A stretch of DNA of 64,000 nucleotides from Pseudomonas mohnii (GCF_900105115.1 NZ_FNRV01000001.1:2290001-2354000); one strand, 5' to 3'; shown: positions 35,272 to 44,252, numbered from the stretch's first letter. A program made the numbers and translations. The notes: a model not told the origin generated them from the sequence alone.

Positions 35272-37749
35272 ATGAACACTGTATCGACCTACCGTGATGG
35301 CGAAGCCATGCCCGCGATTCGGGTGGCGAACGCTCGCCTTCCGCGATCCCGAGCTTGTGTGGCGCTGGGGTTGGCCAATGCACTGGTGCTGACCGACGTC
35401 GGCGCCGACGTCATGGCCGACTCGTCGCTGCTGACCTCGTTCGACACGAGAACGTTGGAGCAACGCGGCATCGACCCGGCACTCGCGACGCTGCTGCTAC
35501 AAGCGCCTCGCTTCACCGCGGGCCGACATCCGGTCACGCTCACGGTCAACGGTCAGCGCCGCGGGCGTGTGGATGTCGCGTTCAGCCGCCAGGGTGACGT
35601 GTGCTTTGACCAGGCCCTGCTCGACACGGCAAACCTCAGGGTTCCTGCCCGTACGCAGGACGATCAGCCTTGTCATGACTTCCTCGGCGCCTGGCCACAA
35701 ACCGTGATCGACCCGGACCCGGCCAGCCTGGGCCTGTCGTTGATCGTGCCCACTGACTCGATCCGCCCGACAACCCGGGACTTTACCGGCTACCAGACCG
35801 GTGGCTTCGCCGGTCTGCTCAATTACGACGTCAGCAGCCTGCACAGCCACTTCGGTGATCAGTCGAGCCGTTACATGTCGGCCAATACCGAACTGGGCTT
35901 CAACGCCGGCGACTGGATCGTGCGCAGTCGCCAGGTACAGACCCGGCAGGATGACGTGTCGCGCACCAGCCATTTGGCAGCCTATGCCCAGCGCACCTTC
36001 GCCAGTCAGCAAGCAGTGCTGCAGGCCGGACAGATCAGTCTCTATAACCCGGTGCTCGCCGGTACGCAGATCACCGGTGTGCAAGTCATGACCGAGCAGG
36101 CACTGAGGGTCGAAGGCCAGAACGCGGCGATCGAAGGCATTGCGCACAGCCAGGCGCAGATCGAAGTCAGGCAGAACGGTTCGCTGATTCATTCGACGGT
36201 GGTGCCCGCCGGTCCGTTTTCATTGAATGACGTGCGTCGGCTCAACCATCGCTCCGACGTGGAAGTCACGGTCAAAGAGGCGGACGGCAGTGAGCGCAGC
36301 TTTACCGTGCCGGCCGCCATGCTCGGCATCGGCCTGCCCGCGCCCGGCTTCTCGCTGGCAGCCGGCCAGGTACGCAGTACAAGTGATACGCAGGATGACA
36401 ATCCATGGGTAATCAGCGGTGGCTGGAGCGGTGCGCTGGATCCTCAATTGCAGTTCAGCGCGGGCATGACTACCGCTGCTGATTATCGGGCGACAGGTTT
36501 CAGTCTCGGCCTGTTGCCCTCGACCGCGACACAGATTCAAGCCAGCCTTTTGCGGACAGACGCCGGTGGACGCGCGCCCTCCCGCGGATTGCAGGGCGAC
36601 CTGAGCGCATCCCATCGATTCGATGACCAATGGTCGATCAATGCCGGCAGCACCTACCGCACCTTCGGTTACCGCGAACTGGAGGATGCCGTCTTCAGCC
36701 TCTCGTCAGACAACGGAAAATCCCGTTACCGCGATCGGCAAAGCGTCGCGCTGGCCTGGTCACACCCGACCCTTGGCGCCTTCGGCGGCGGCATGAGTCG
36801 CTCGTCTTCATTCGATGGTCAAAGCAGCCGTCGTGCCCTGGCGTCATGGGGCACCAGCATCGGCGGGGTATCCGTTTCGGCAAATGCTGAATGGCAACTC
36901 AGCGGGGCGGGACGCGGTGGTGACAGTGTTTACCTGAACCTCAGTATTCCCTTGGGCGAAAATCGCCGGGCGCGAACCTGGGTGCGCAGTGCCGCTGGCG
37001 AGTACCGCAGCGGTGTCGGCCTGAACGAACGGTTCAACGACCGATTTGGCTATCGGATCGGCATCGAACACGACACCCGCGACAAGCAGGTGCAGTCCAC
37101 TGTCGGCGCCTCGCTGCTGCCGCGATACAGCCAACTGGACCTGAGTTACACCCGTTCCGATGCCGAGCGCTCGAGCTATCAGGCCGGCGCCCGTGGCGGT
37201 GCCGTATTGCATGGCGGTGGCTTGACGCTGTCGCCTTATCCGGTGCGCGACACCTTCGCCCTGCTGTCGGTCGGTGAGATGGACGCCATCAAGGTCAGCA
37301 CCCCCAGCGGTCCGGTCTGGACCGACAGTCAAGGTCAGGCGGTGGTCCCGCAGGTCGCTGCCTATGGCCGCAGTGCGGTGGAAATCGATACCCGTTCGCT
37401 ACCGCGCAACATCGATATCAACAACGGCATGGCCGTGATTTCGGCCGGTCGTGGTGCGGTCGACCGCGTCGAGTTCGGGGTCACGATGACCCGCCGCGCC
37501 TTGCTCAAGGTCACCACGAGCCATGGCGCACCACTGCCCCGAGGCGCGACGGTGAGTACCGAGGACGGCGAGTTCGTGACGCTGGTCCAGGACGTCGGCC
37601 AAGTGTTTTTACCCAATGTGCTCGACTCACGCCCGCTGTGGATAACCGCGCCGGGGCTTGAGCGCTGCCGACTCGATTTCGAGCTGCCGGCCAAAGCCGA
37701 CGCCGAGGCGTACTACGAAACCGCCGCGGCCCAGTGCCGAGCCCTCTGA
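35272..37749 (+). CDS. Fimbrial outer-membrane usher
   Basis: An 825-residue usher. An N-terminal domain (residues to about 150, SSLLTSFDTRTLEQRGIDPALATLLLQAP) is followed by the beta-barrel (FTGYQTGGFAGLLNYDVSSLHSHFGDQ, YMSANTELGFNAGDWIVRSRQ), the plug-type segment VRQNGSLIHSTVVPAGPFSLNDV, VKEADGSERSFTVPAAMLG and C-terminal domains ending with PLWITAPGLERCRLDFELPAK. Length fits the family. The leader is unusual: a long N-terminus (STYRDGEAMPAIRVANARLPRSRACVALGL) precedes a short hydrophobic stretch, so the true start could be an internal ATG (35308). Follows the chaperone gene by 103 bases. Confidence 0.92.
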   Translation: MNTVSTYRDGEAMPAIRVANARLPRSRACVALGLANALVLTDVGADVMADSSLLTSFDTRTLEQRGIDPALATLLLQAPRFTAGRHPVTLTVNGQRRGRVDVAFSRQGDVCFDQALLDTANLRVPARTQDDQPCHDFLGAWPQTVIDPDPASLGLSLIVPTDSIRPTTRDFTGYQTGGFAGLLNYDVSSLHSHFGDQSSRYMSANTELGFNAGDWIVRSRQVQTRQDDVSRTSHLAAYAQRTFASQQAVLQAGQISLYNPVLAGTQITGVQVMTEQALRVEGQNAAIEGIAHSQAQIEVRQNGSLIHSTVVPAGPFSLNDVRRLNHRSDVEVTVKEADGSERSFTVPAAMLGIGLPAPGFSLAAGQVRSTSDTQDDNPWVISGGWSGALDPQLQFSAGMTTAADYRATGFSLGLLPSTATQIQASLLRTDAGGRAPSRGLQGDLSASHRFDDQWSINAGSTYRTFGYRELEDAVFSLSSDNGKSRYRDRQSVALAWSHPTLGAFGGGMSRSSSFDGQSSRRALASWGTSIGGVSVSANAEWQLSGAGRGGDSVYLNLSIPLGENRRARTWVRSAAGEYRSGVGLNERFNDRFGYRIGIEHDTRDKQVQSTVGASLLPRYSQLDLSYTRSDAERSSYQAGARGGAVLHGGGLTLSPYPVRDTFALLSVGEMDAIKVSTPSGPVWTDSQGQAVVPQVAAYGRSAVEIDTRSLPRNIDINNGMAVISAGRGAVDRVEFGVTMTRRALLKVTTSHGAPLPRGATVSTEDGEFVTLVQDVGQVFLPNVLDSRPLWITAPGLERCRLDFELPAKADAEAYYETAAAQCRAL

Positions 37750-37759
37750 GGATCATTTG

Positions 37760-38902
37760 ATGAGCCTGTCCCGTTACTTGCTGCCAGTCCTCGCCCCCCT
37801 GACGCTGGGCGCCTTCTCATCCCACGCCTGGGCGCTGCCGGATGACTGTCAGCTCAGCCTCAGCCAGCCCGTGCTCGACTACGGCTTGATGAACCGTGCG
37901 ATACGCATCGATACAACACCGGTACTCACCTTGGGTGAACGACGCCTGAGCCTGAACCTGAGTTGTGCGCAGCCCACCGACATGAGCCTGTTCTACCGCG
38001 CCATGGCAGCGTCCGCCGAGCGCTATCACTTCGCGGAGCACGGCAGCTATGAAATGCGTGTACGCGATGGCGTACTCGATGGGCAATCGGTCGATTTGGG
38101 ACTGATTTCCACTGTCGGCCAATCACCGGTGGAAACTGCATCGACCCTGACCTGGCGCCCGGAACACGGCATCGCGCCAGTACGCGCCGGTACAGCGGTC
38201 CAGGGTCGGAGTTTCTCCGCGCAGATCGAGGTGACCGCCCGGGCTCAGGAACAAGCGATGCGGGTGCGTGACGCCGTCAACTGGGAAACCACGGGTGTAT
38301 TCGACGCAGTCGCGGCAGGCCGATCCCGGGAAGCCATCCTGCGCGCCCGCTTCGCGCCGGGGGCTTGCGAACCGGTGCTGTCCAATGCCGGCCTGGTCGA
38401 CTTTGGCAGGTTGTCCATGAGCGATCTGAATACCGACCTGGACACTCGCCTGCCCCCCAAGACCCTGACGCTGCGGGTCGGCTGTGATGCTCCGACCCAC
38501 TTTGCCCTGGTCATGCACGACAACCGCGCAGGCTCGGCGACGGTCAACAGCGAAATCTACTACGGCCTGGCCTTCGATAACCGTGGCAACAAGATCGGCC
38601 TGTATTCGTTGGACGTCGATCCGGCCGACGCCAGCGCCGACAGCTTCGCTCGCCTGTATCGAACCGACTCGACCACAACAGGCGCGGCCTGGAGCACGGC
38701 CAGTTCACGCCCGATACCCATCGGCCAGAAAAGCTACCTGGGCTTTACCGACATCGCTGGCAGCACCGCAGGCCCGGTTGCAATTCAGAACCTGACAACC
38801 GGCGTCACCGTCGAGGCCGTCATTGCGCCCGCCTCAAGCCTGGACCTGAGCACCGCCGTCCAGCTCGACGGCTCGGGAACGATCGAAATTATTTACCTGT
38901 AA
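37760..38902 (+). CDS. Two-domain DUF1120 fimbrial tip adhesin
   Basis: A 380-residue secreted protein beginning 10 bases after the usher stop. Signal peptide MSLSRYLLPVLAPLTLGAFSSHAWA. Residues about 25-195 form an N-terminal domain with a Cys pair (DDCQLSLSQPV, LNLSCAQPTD) that differs from the pilins. The C-terminal half is a DUF1120 pilin domain (ACEPVLSNAGLVDFGRLSMSDL, LTLRVGCDAPTHFAL) ending LDGSGTIEIIYL. A lectin or receptor-binding domain fused to a pilin domain is the plan of tip adhesins. The ligand is unknown. Confidence 0.85.
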   Translation: MSLSRYLLPVLAPLTLGAFSSHAWALPDDCQLSLSQPVLDYGLMNRAIRIDTTPVLTLGERRLSLNLSCAQPTDMSLFYRAMAASAERYHFAEHGSYEMRVRDGVLDGQSVDLGLISTVGQSPVETASTLTWRPEHGIAPVRAGTAVQGRSFSAQIEVTARAQEQAMRVRDAVNWETTGVFDAVAAGRSREAILRARFAPGACEPVLSNAGLVDFGRLSMSDLNTDLDTRLPPKTLTLRVGCDAPTHFALVMHDNRAGSATVNSEIYYGLAFDNRGNKIGLYSLDVDPADASADSFARLYRTDSTTTGAAWSTASSRPIPIGQKSYLGFTDIAGSTAGPVAIQNLTTGVTVEAVIAPASSLDLSTAVQLDGSGTIEIIYL

Positions 38903-38983
38903 CACCCAACCCACCTTGTTGACCCCGGGGCGCAATGGAGCGCCTTGGGCGAATCAAGGAATCAACCCGCGAAAAGGAAAAAA

Positions 38984-39601
38984 ATGAAACAGTATTTCAT
39001 CGCCCTGTCGACTGCCGCTCTGGTCAGCGTTGCACCTTTTGCCCTCGCGTCGTCAACCGACCTGACGGTCACCGGTGTCATCACCCCGGCTGCCTGCACA
39101 CCGACCCTGTCCAACGGCGGTGTCGTGGATAACGGCAAGATCTCGGCGAAGGATCTCGATCAAGTGCGCGAGACGTTGGTCGGCACCCATCCACTGCAAT
39201 TGTCGGTGTCATGTGATGGACCGACTCAGTTTGCATTGAAACCCGTGGATCACCAGGCCGGTACGGCCGCTTTGACAAGCTGGTTCGGCCTGGGCTTGAC
39301 CAGCGCGGGCGAGAAGCTGGGCTGGGTTCGAGTCAATGTCAAAAACGCCGTGGCAGACGGCGTGGCGGCACAGGCCATCGATTCCGACGACGTGGGTAAA
39401 ACCTGGAAGGCAACCTGGGTAACAAGCCCCGGATACCTCCTGTCAGTCGGTTCCACCACTGACGTAAGCATCCCGCTGTTTGTGAAAGACCTGACCATGG
39501 ATTTCGAGGTCAACACCAACATCGCCCGCGCCGACAGCCTGACGCTGACCGACGAAGTGGTCATGGACGGTGCCGTGACCTTTGAAATGACTTACCTCTA
39601 A
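38984..39601 (+). CDS. DUF1120 fimbrial subunit (pilin) 2
   Basis: A 205-residue pilin with signal peptide MKQYFIALSTAALVSVAPFALA and the block SSTDLTVTGVITPAACTPTLSNGGVVDNGKISAKDL. The second Cys is in LSVSCDGPTQ and the C-terminal strand is LTDEVVMDGAVTFEMTYL. Very similar to pilins 1 and 3, so a product of local duplication. ATG 38984 follows AAAAGGAAAAAA, a good ribosome-binding site. Likely the major or an alternative shaft subunit. Confidence 0.9.
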   Translation: MKQYFIALSTAALVSVAPFALASSTDLTVTGVITPAACTPTLSNGGVVDNGKISAKDLDQVRETLVGTHPLQLSVSCDGPTQFALKPVDHQAGTAALTSWFGLGLTSAGEKLGWVRVNVKNAVADGVAAQAIDSDDVGKTWKATWVTSPGYLLSVGSTTDVSIPLFVKDLTMDFEVNTNIARADSLTLTDEVVMDGAVTFEMTYL

Positions 39602-39611
39602 CCCCCCGACG

Positions 39612-39646
39612 CTGAACCACTCGCGGCGTCTGGGCGAGTGGTTCAG
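39612..39646 (+). terminator. Hairpin after pilin 2
   Basis: CTGAACCACTCGC (39612-39624) and GCGAGTGGTTCAG (39634-39646): a perfect 13-base-pair stem, loop 9, no T-run. It resembles the hairpin after pilin 3, as expected if gene and hairpin were duplicated together. Confidence 0.65.
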
Positions 39647-39718
39647 CTCACACCGCCATCCTCGGCGCCTTTGGCAATGGGAATGGCAAACAACCACTGA
39701 AAAGAAGCATCAGCCAAT

Positions 39719-40354
39719 ATGAAGAAGTATCTCGCAGCACTTTCCGCCAGCGCACTGATCAGCGTAGCGCCCGTCGCCCTAGCGGCTTCGAGTACCGACC
39801 TGACGGTCACTGGCCTCATCACGCCACAGGCGTGCACACCGAGCCTGTCCAATGGCGGCGTCATCGATAACGGCAAGATTTCCGCGAAAGATCTCAACCC
39901 GGACACCAACACCCTGGTGGGAAGCCATCCGTTGCAATTAAGCGTGACCTGCAGCGCTCCCATCGCGGTAGCCCTGTATGGCATCGACAACAATGCCAGC
40001 TCTTCTTTGGCCGACAACTACTACGGCCTGGGATTTACCGACACGGGTGAAAAGATTGGAATCTTCGGGGCCAGAATCATAAGCGCCACGGCAGACGGCT
40101 CAACCATAAAGCCTATACGCTCAACTGATATCTCCGCGCCCCGTCCATGGTGGGAACCCGCGCACCTTATGGGCAAAGGGGAGTACACATCGGTAGGTAC
40201 CGGTGTACCGGGCGGCAGACACATCCCGAGCCCCGTACAAAACCTCACGATGGATCTGGACGTCGATACTTACATCGCTCCAGCCAACAGCCTGACCTTG
40301 ACCGACGAAATCAAAATAGACGGTTCCGCGACATTTGAATTGACCTACCTGTAA
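39719..40354 (+). CDS. DUF1120 fimbrial subunit (pilin) 3
   Basis: A 211-residue pilin with signal peptide MKKYLAALSASALISVAPVALA, the block SSTDLTVTGLITPQACTPSLSNGGVIDNGKISAKDL, second Cys in LSVTCSAPIA and ending LTLTDEIKIDGSATFELTYL. The middle third (around RSTDISAPRPWWEPAHLMGKG) differs from pilins 1 and 2, so the exposed face may differ while assembly parts are conserved. Last gene of the locus. Confidence 0.9.
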   Translation: MKKYLAALSASALISVAPVALAASSTDLTVTGLITPQACTPSLSNGGVIDNGKISAKDLNPDTNTLVGSHPLQLSVTCSAPIAVALYGIDNNASSSLADNYYGLGFTDTGEKIGIFGARIISATADGSTIKPIRSTDISAPRPWWEPAHLMGKGEYTSVGTGVPGGRHIPSPVQNLTMDLDVDTYIAPANSLTLTDEIKIDGSATFELTYL

Positions 40355-40362
40355 GCCCCAGA

Positions 40363-40401
40363 CACTGAATCACTCCCGGCGTCAAAGGGCGTGATTCAGT
40401 G
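40363..40401. terminator. Hairpin closing the fimbrial locus
   Basis: CACTGAATCAC (40363-40373) and GTGATTCAGTG (40391-40401) form an 11-base-pair stem in the convergent gap between pilin 3 and the CynX-type transporter. The CTTTTTCG run after 40411 lies 10 bases further on. Confidence 0.6.
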
Positions 40402-40407
40402 CCCGAT

Positions 40408-41691
40408 TCAGACTTTTTCGCTTTCAACCTGCACATACAGCGCACGACCGGCCCCCAGGCCGGCAACGATCGCACCCAGGCCGATGACCCCGAAGATCCA
40501 GCCCACGGCAGACCAGCCGCCGGTCCAGTCATGCACGATGCCCACCGCGAACGGCCCCATGGAGGCCAGGGTGTAGCCGAATCCCTGGGCCATGCTCGAC
40601 AGGTTCGCCGCCACATGGGAATCCCGCGAGCGCAGCACGATCAAGGTCAATGCCAGGCTGAACGTGGCGCCCTGCCCCAGCCCCAACACGATCGCCCAGC
40701 CCCACAAGCCTTCGATCGGCGCGTACAGGCAACCGAACAAACCGCCGAGGGTCAAGGCCATGACGATCACGATCGCCATGCGCTGATCCTTGCCGCGCGT
40801 GGCCAGCCACGGTGCGGCCAGCGAGCTGACCAGCTGCACGATCACCGAACCCGACAGCACCAGACCGGCCTGGGTCGGTGTCAGGCCGCGCCCGATCAGG
40901 ATCGACGGCAACCAGCCGAACACGATGTAGGCCAGGGACGATTGCAGGCCCATGTACAAGGTCACTTGCCAGGCCAACGGGTCACGCAGCAGTCCGCGAA
41001 CGCGATAGGCGACGTTGTGCGCACCGTGTTTCTGGCCGACTTGCGGTAACCAGAACACGGCGGCAACCAGTGCCGGGATCACCCAGAAACCGAGGCCCAG
41101 TGCCCAGCTCTTGTCGAAATGCTCGCTCAGCGGCACCGTGGAACCTGCGGCCATGGCTGCGCCCAGACACAGGGCCATGGTGTAGACGCCGGTCATGGTC
41201 CCGGCCTGTTTGGCGAAGTCACGCTTGACGATGCCCGGCAGCAGCACGCCAATCACACCGATGCTGGCACCGGCCAGCACGCTGCCGGCAAACAGGCCGA
41301 CCTCGCCAAAGGAACTGCGCAGAATGATCCCCCCGGCCAGGGTCAGGAGGATGCCCAGCACCACCCGCTCGGCGCCAAAACGTCGCGCCAGCAGCGGAGC
41401 CAGCGGCGCGAACAGACCCAGGCACAGGACCGGCAAGGTGGTCAGCAAACCGGCCTGGGCCGCCGACAACCCGAGACTTTTCGACACGTCGCTGAGCATC
41501 GGCGCCATGCTCGACAGTGCCGGGCGCAGGTTCAGCGCGACCAGAATCAGGCCCAGCAGCAACAGCCATGGCCGGCGCAATACCGGGTGAGTCTGCTGGA
41601 CTTGCTCATCATCGGCTTCGGCATCGATCAGCAGCTCTTCCAGCTCCGCCATGCGTTTAGGTTGAGCGGTGTTGCCTGGATCGCTGGTCAT
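40408..41691 (-). CDS. CynX/NimT-family MFS transporter
   Basis: A 427-residue twelve-helix transporter of the cyanate/2-nitroimidazole porter family (RRPWLLLLGLILVALNLRPALSSMAPMLSDVSKSLGLS, LFAPLAPLLARRFGAERVVLG). An N-terminal acidic tail (ELEELLIDAEADDEQ) precedes helix 1. It is encoded directly after a GntR-type regulator on the same strand, with which it probably forms an operon. The substrate is unknown. The start is ATG 41691, after a GAG, or the earlier ATG 41715 which overlaps the regulator stop (ATGAACCTTGA). Confidence 0.9.
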   Translation of the reverse strand: MTSDPGNTAQPKRMAELEELLIDAEADDEQVQQTHPVLRRPWLLLLGLILVALNLRPALSSMAPMLSDVSKSLGLSAAQAGLLTTLPVLCLGLFAPLAPLLARRFGAERVVLGILLTLAGGIILRSSFGEVGLFAGSVLAGASIGVIGVLLPGIVKRDFAKQAGTMTGVYTMALCLGAAMAAGSTVPLSEHFDKSWALGLGFWVIPALVAAVFWLPQVGQKHGAHNVAYRVRGLLRDPLAWQVTLYMGLQSSLAYIVFGWLPSILIGRGLTPTQAGLVLSGSVIVQLVSSLAAPWLATRGKDQRMAIVIVMALTLGGLFGCLYAPIEGLWGWAIVLGLGQGATFSLALTLIVLRSRDSHVAANLSSMAQGFGYTLASMGPFAVGIVHDWTGGWSAVGWIFGVIGLGAIVAGLGAGRALYVQVESEKV

Positions 41692-41704
41692 GGTGTTCTC
41701 GGTT

Positions 41705-42364
41705 TCAAGGTTCATTGATCAACTGCCTCGACAGGGCTTTGGCTCGCTCCGGATCGCGTTGCTCGACCGCATCGAGCAACGCGATGTGCAGGTCGAACAC
41801 TTCCTGTCGGCGCGGTGTGATGTTCAGGCAATGCCGTAGCTGAGCGCCGACCACGCTGGAGAAGTAGCGATACAACTCGCTGAGGGTCGGGTTGTGCGCC
41901 GCGTCCACCAGACGGCGGTGGAACACCAGATCGCAGGCGATGTAGGTATCGAGATCGCCGTGATAGTGACGGCCGCTCACCCCCAGCGCCTCACGCAATG
42001 CCACCAAGTCTTCATCGGTGCGACGCAAGGCCGCCAGGCCGATGGCCTCGACTTCGAGGATGTGCCGGGTTTCCCGGGCCTGCTCAAGGGAGCAACGGGA
42101 CAACGCCTTGAGCGTGTCCAGTGGATCGGCCACCGCCCGCAAATAACTGCCGTCGCCCTGGCGGATCTCGATCAGCCCGGAAAACGCCAGCACACGCATG
42201 GCTTCACGTACGGTGTTGCGGCTGATGCCCAGCTCGGCGGACAACTCGGGCTCGGTGGGCAAGCGCTGGCCCACCACCCAGGCACCCTCGTTGATACGCA
42301 GGCGCAACTGATCGAGGGCCTGATCGACCAGGGATCGTTTAACTAATGGAGAAATTTCAGACAT
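41705..42364 (-). CDS. GntR/FadR-type transcription regulator (FCD domain)
   Basis: A 219-residue regulator with an N-terminal winged helix (LVDQALDQLRLRINEGAWVVGQRLPTEPELSAELGISRNTVREAMRVLAFSGLIEIRQGDGSYL) and a helical FCD ligand domain with the metal-binding His/Asp positions (DLVFHRRLVDAAHN and the later DLHIALLDAV). Such proteins respond to small organic acids. It precedes the CynX-type transporter and has a 7+7 palindrome just upstream, suggesting autoregulation. ATG 42364 follows AAGGG at good distance. An in-frame ATG at 42385 lies inside the palindrome. Confidence 0.92.
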   Translation of the reverse strand: MSEISPLVKRSLVDQALDQLRLRINEGAWVVGQRLPTEPELSAELGISRNTVREAMRVLAFSGLIEIRQGDGSYLRAVADPLDTLKALSRCSLEQARETRHILEVEAIGLAALRRTDEDLVALREALGVSGRHYHGDLDTYIACDLVFHRRLVDAAHNPTLSELYRYFSSVVGAQLRHCLNITPRRQEVFDLHIALLDAVEQRDPERAKALSRQLINEP

Positions 42365-42376
42365 TGGATTCGCCCT

Positions 42377-42397
42377 TTCATCCAATCATAGGATGAA
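42377..42397. promoter_or_regulatory. Palindromic operator upstream of the GntR-type gene
   Basis: TTCATCC (42377-42383), AATCATA, GGATGAA (42391-42397): perfect 7-base arms spaced by 7, immediately before the regulator start. Arm length and spacing suit a dimeric winged-helix repressor. Confidence 0.6.
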
Positions 42398-42626
42398 TTT
42401 ACCGACATGTTAGTCAGCCTCGCCCAATCGGGCAAGCCACTACCTATCGCGTCCCACCCTGAGGCCTGAAGCCACTTTAAGGCAGTCAATTCCTAGTGAC
42501 TGATAGTGATTTCCCACCAATGCCACACGAAAGAGCTGACATCCAAAAATGAGACAGACCATCAGACTTTCGGACTTTGAACGCGGGCACTTTCGCTCGA
42601 ATGTCTAAAGGGAATGGGAGCAGCCG

Positions 42627-44252
42627 ATGGAAGAAGTCATTTTTGGCAAAAAGAACAGCCGCCGTTTTTTACTGGAAAAGAATCGGCAACTGCTCGTTGT
42701 ACGCAGTCAGGCCGGGAGGAAGCTTGATGAGACGTTACGCTGCGAAAAAGCTCGACAGGCATTGGCCAACAGTGAGTTGGTACTTCACATCGAGGACGCC
42801 GACGTTCAGCTATTCAAACTGCCGGACAATTCAGATATCCCCCAATGCAAGGCGTTACTACGCGAGTTACCAGACGTGCGCTTCGCTGGCAGCGCCCTGG
42901 TCGATCCTCATACCCAAGAACCTGTTTTCTACACCGAAAACATCTTCCTGAAATTCGTCGATCGGCTCGCTCCGACAGAGTGCCTGGTTATCCTCGATGA
43001 GTTGGGTCTGACCATCAAACAGCAGGTTCCCTACGCCACCAATGCCTTCTTCGTCCATCACGCGCATTGTCGCGGCACTGAAGTCTGCTCATTCACACTT
43101 CAATTGCTCGAACGTCAGGATGTCGACTACTGCCACCCGGAAATACTGCGTCCGGGGCAACGCCGAGCGATCCATGACAACCAATGGCACCTGAAGAAAA
43201 CCACCGTCACCTATCAAGCGCAGGTCGATGCCAGCGCCAATGTCGAGGCAGCCCATGTCTTGGCCCAGGGTGAAGGCATAGTGATAGCGATCATCGACGA
43301 TGCCTTTGATATCGATCACCCTGAGTTCGCCGGTACCGGAAAAATCATCGGAGCAAAAAACTTTGACCGCCTTAACGCCCGTCAAGGCCCTCGGCCGAAA
43401 AACCCTCTTGAGCGCCACGGTACTGCAGCCGCCGGTGTTGCATGCGCCAATGGTGAAGCCGGCGCCAGCGGCGTGGCCCCTCGAGCCAGTCTCATGCCGT
43501 TGAAACTGACCAAGCCACTAGGCGCCAGGGCCGAAGCAGACGCGTTTTTCTGGGCCGCGGACCAAGGGGCCGATATCATTTCCTGCAGTTGGGGGCCGCC
43601 GGAAGGACATTGGGCTGACCCTACCGACGCGAGGCACTCTCAGGCGTTTCCGCTGGCCGCGAGCACCCGCCTGGCCATAGAGTACGCCGCGACCAAAGGC
43701 CGCCAAGGTAAAGGCTGCGTCATCTTTTTTGGCGCCGGCAACGGCAACGAGAGCGTGGACAACGATGGCTATGCCAGCCATCCCATGGTGATTGCTGTAG
43801 GTGCCTGCAATGATCAAAATCGTCGTAGTGCCTACAGTGACTACGGTAAAGCACTGTGGTGCTGTTTTCCCAGCGGGGACCAGCCACACCCGGATCCAAA
43901 GTTCAAACCCGCCACCTCAATCCCCCAGACCCGAGGCATTCGAACCACGGATCTGAGCGGCAGGTTTGCCGACCCGATCAATGCTGCCTATACCGAATTG
44001 TTCAGCGGCACTTCCAGTGCCTGTCCTGGAGCCGCGGGCGTGGCAGCTCTGGTACTAGGGGTCAACCCGGCACTGGACCGCGAGCAGGTTAGACACCTCC
44101 TCGCCGATTGCTGCGACAAAATCAGCCACGCCGACGACGGCCCCCTAGGTCAATACGATCAAAACGGCCACAGTCATTACTACGGTCATGGTCGCCTCAA
44201 TGCCCTCCGAGCAGTGCAATTGGCACTGGAACGCGGCAAAACCGCAGACTGA
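42627..44252 (+). CDS. Orphan subtilisin-like (S8) serine peptidase, no signal peptide
   Basis: A 541-residue subtilase. The catalytic triad is Asp224 (VIAIIDDAFDIDHPEF), His264 (LERHGTAAAGVACA) and Ser463 (FSGTSSACPGAAGVAAL), with oxyanion Asn372 (FFGAGNGNES). About 200 residues come first (VVRSQAGRKLDETLRCEKARQALA, VFYTENIFLKFVDRLAPTECL), like a propeptide or inhibitor-type domain. No signal peptide or membrane helix is present, so it may stay in the cytoplasm or leave by another route. No transporter, immunity or precursor gene is adjacent. A GGGAGCAGCCG ribosome-binding site precedes ATG 42627. Cysteine-rich for a secreted enzyme, which favours an intracellular site. Confidence 0.88.
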   Translation: MEEVIFGKKNSRRFLLEKNRQLLVVRSQAGRKLDETLRCEKARQALANSELVLHIEDADVQLFKLPDNSDIPQCKALLRELPDVRFAGSALVDPHTQEPVFYTENIFLKFVDRLAPTECLVILDELGLTIKQQVPYATNAFFVHHAHCRGTEVCSFTLQLLERQDVDYCHPEILRPGQRRAIHDNQWHLKKTTVTYQAQVDASANVEAAHVLAQGEGIVIAIIDDAFDIDHPEFAGTGKIIGAKNFDRLNARQGPRPKNPLERHGTAAAGVACANGEAGASGVAPRASLMPLKLTKPLGARAEADAFFWAADQGADIISCSWGPPEGHWADPTDARHSQAFPLAASTRLAIEYAATKGRQGKGCVIFFGAGNGNESVDNDGYASHPMVIAVGACNDQNRRSAYSDYGKALWCCFPSGDQPHPDPKFKPATSIPQTRGIRTTDLSGRFADPINAAYTELFSGTSSACPGAAGVAALVLGVNPALDREQVRHLLADCCDKISHADDGPLGQYDQNGHSHYYGHGRLNALRAVQLALERGKTAD

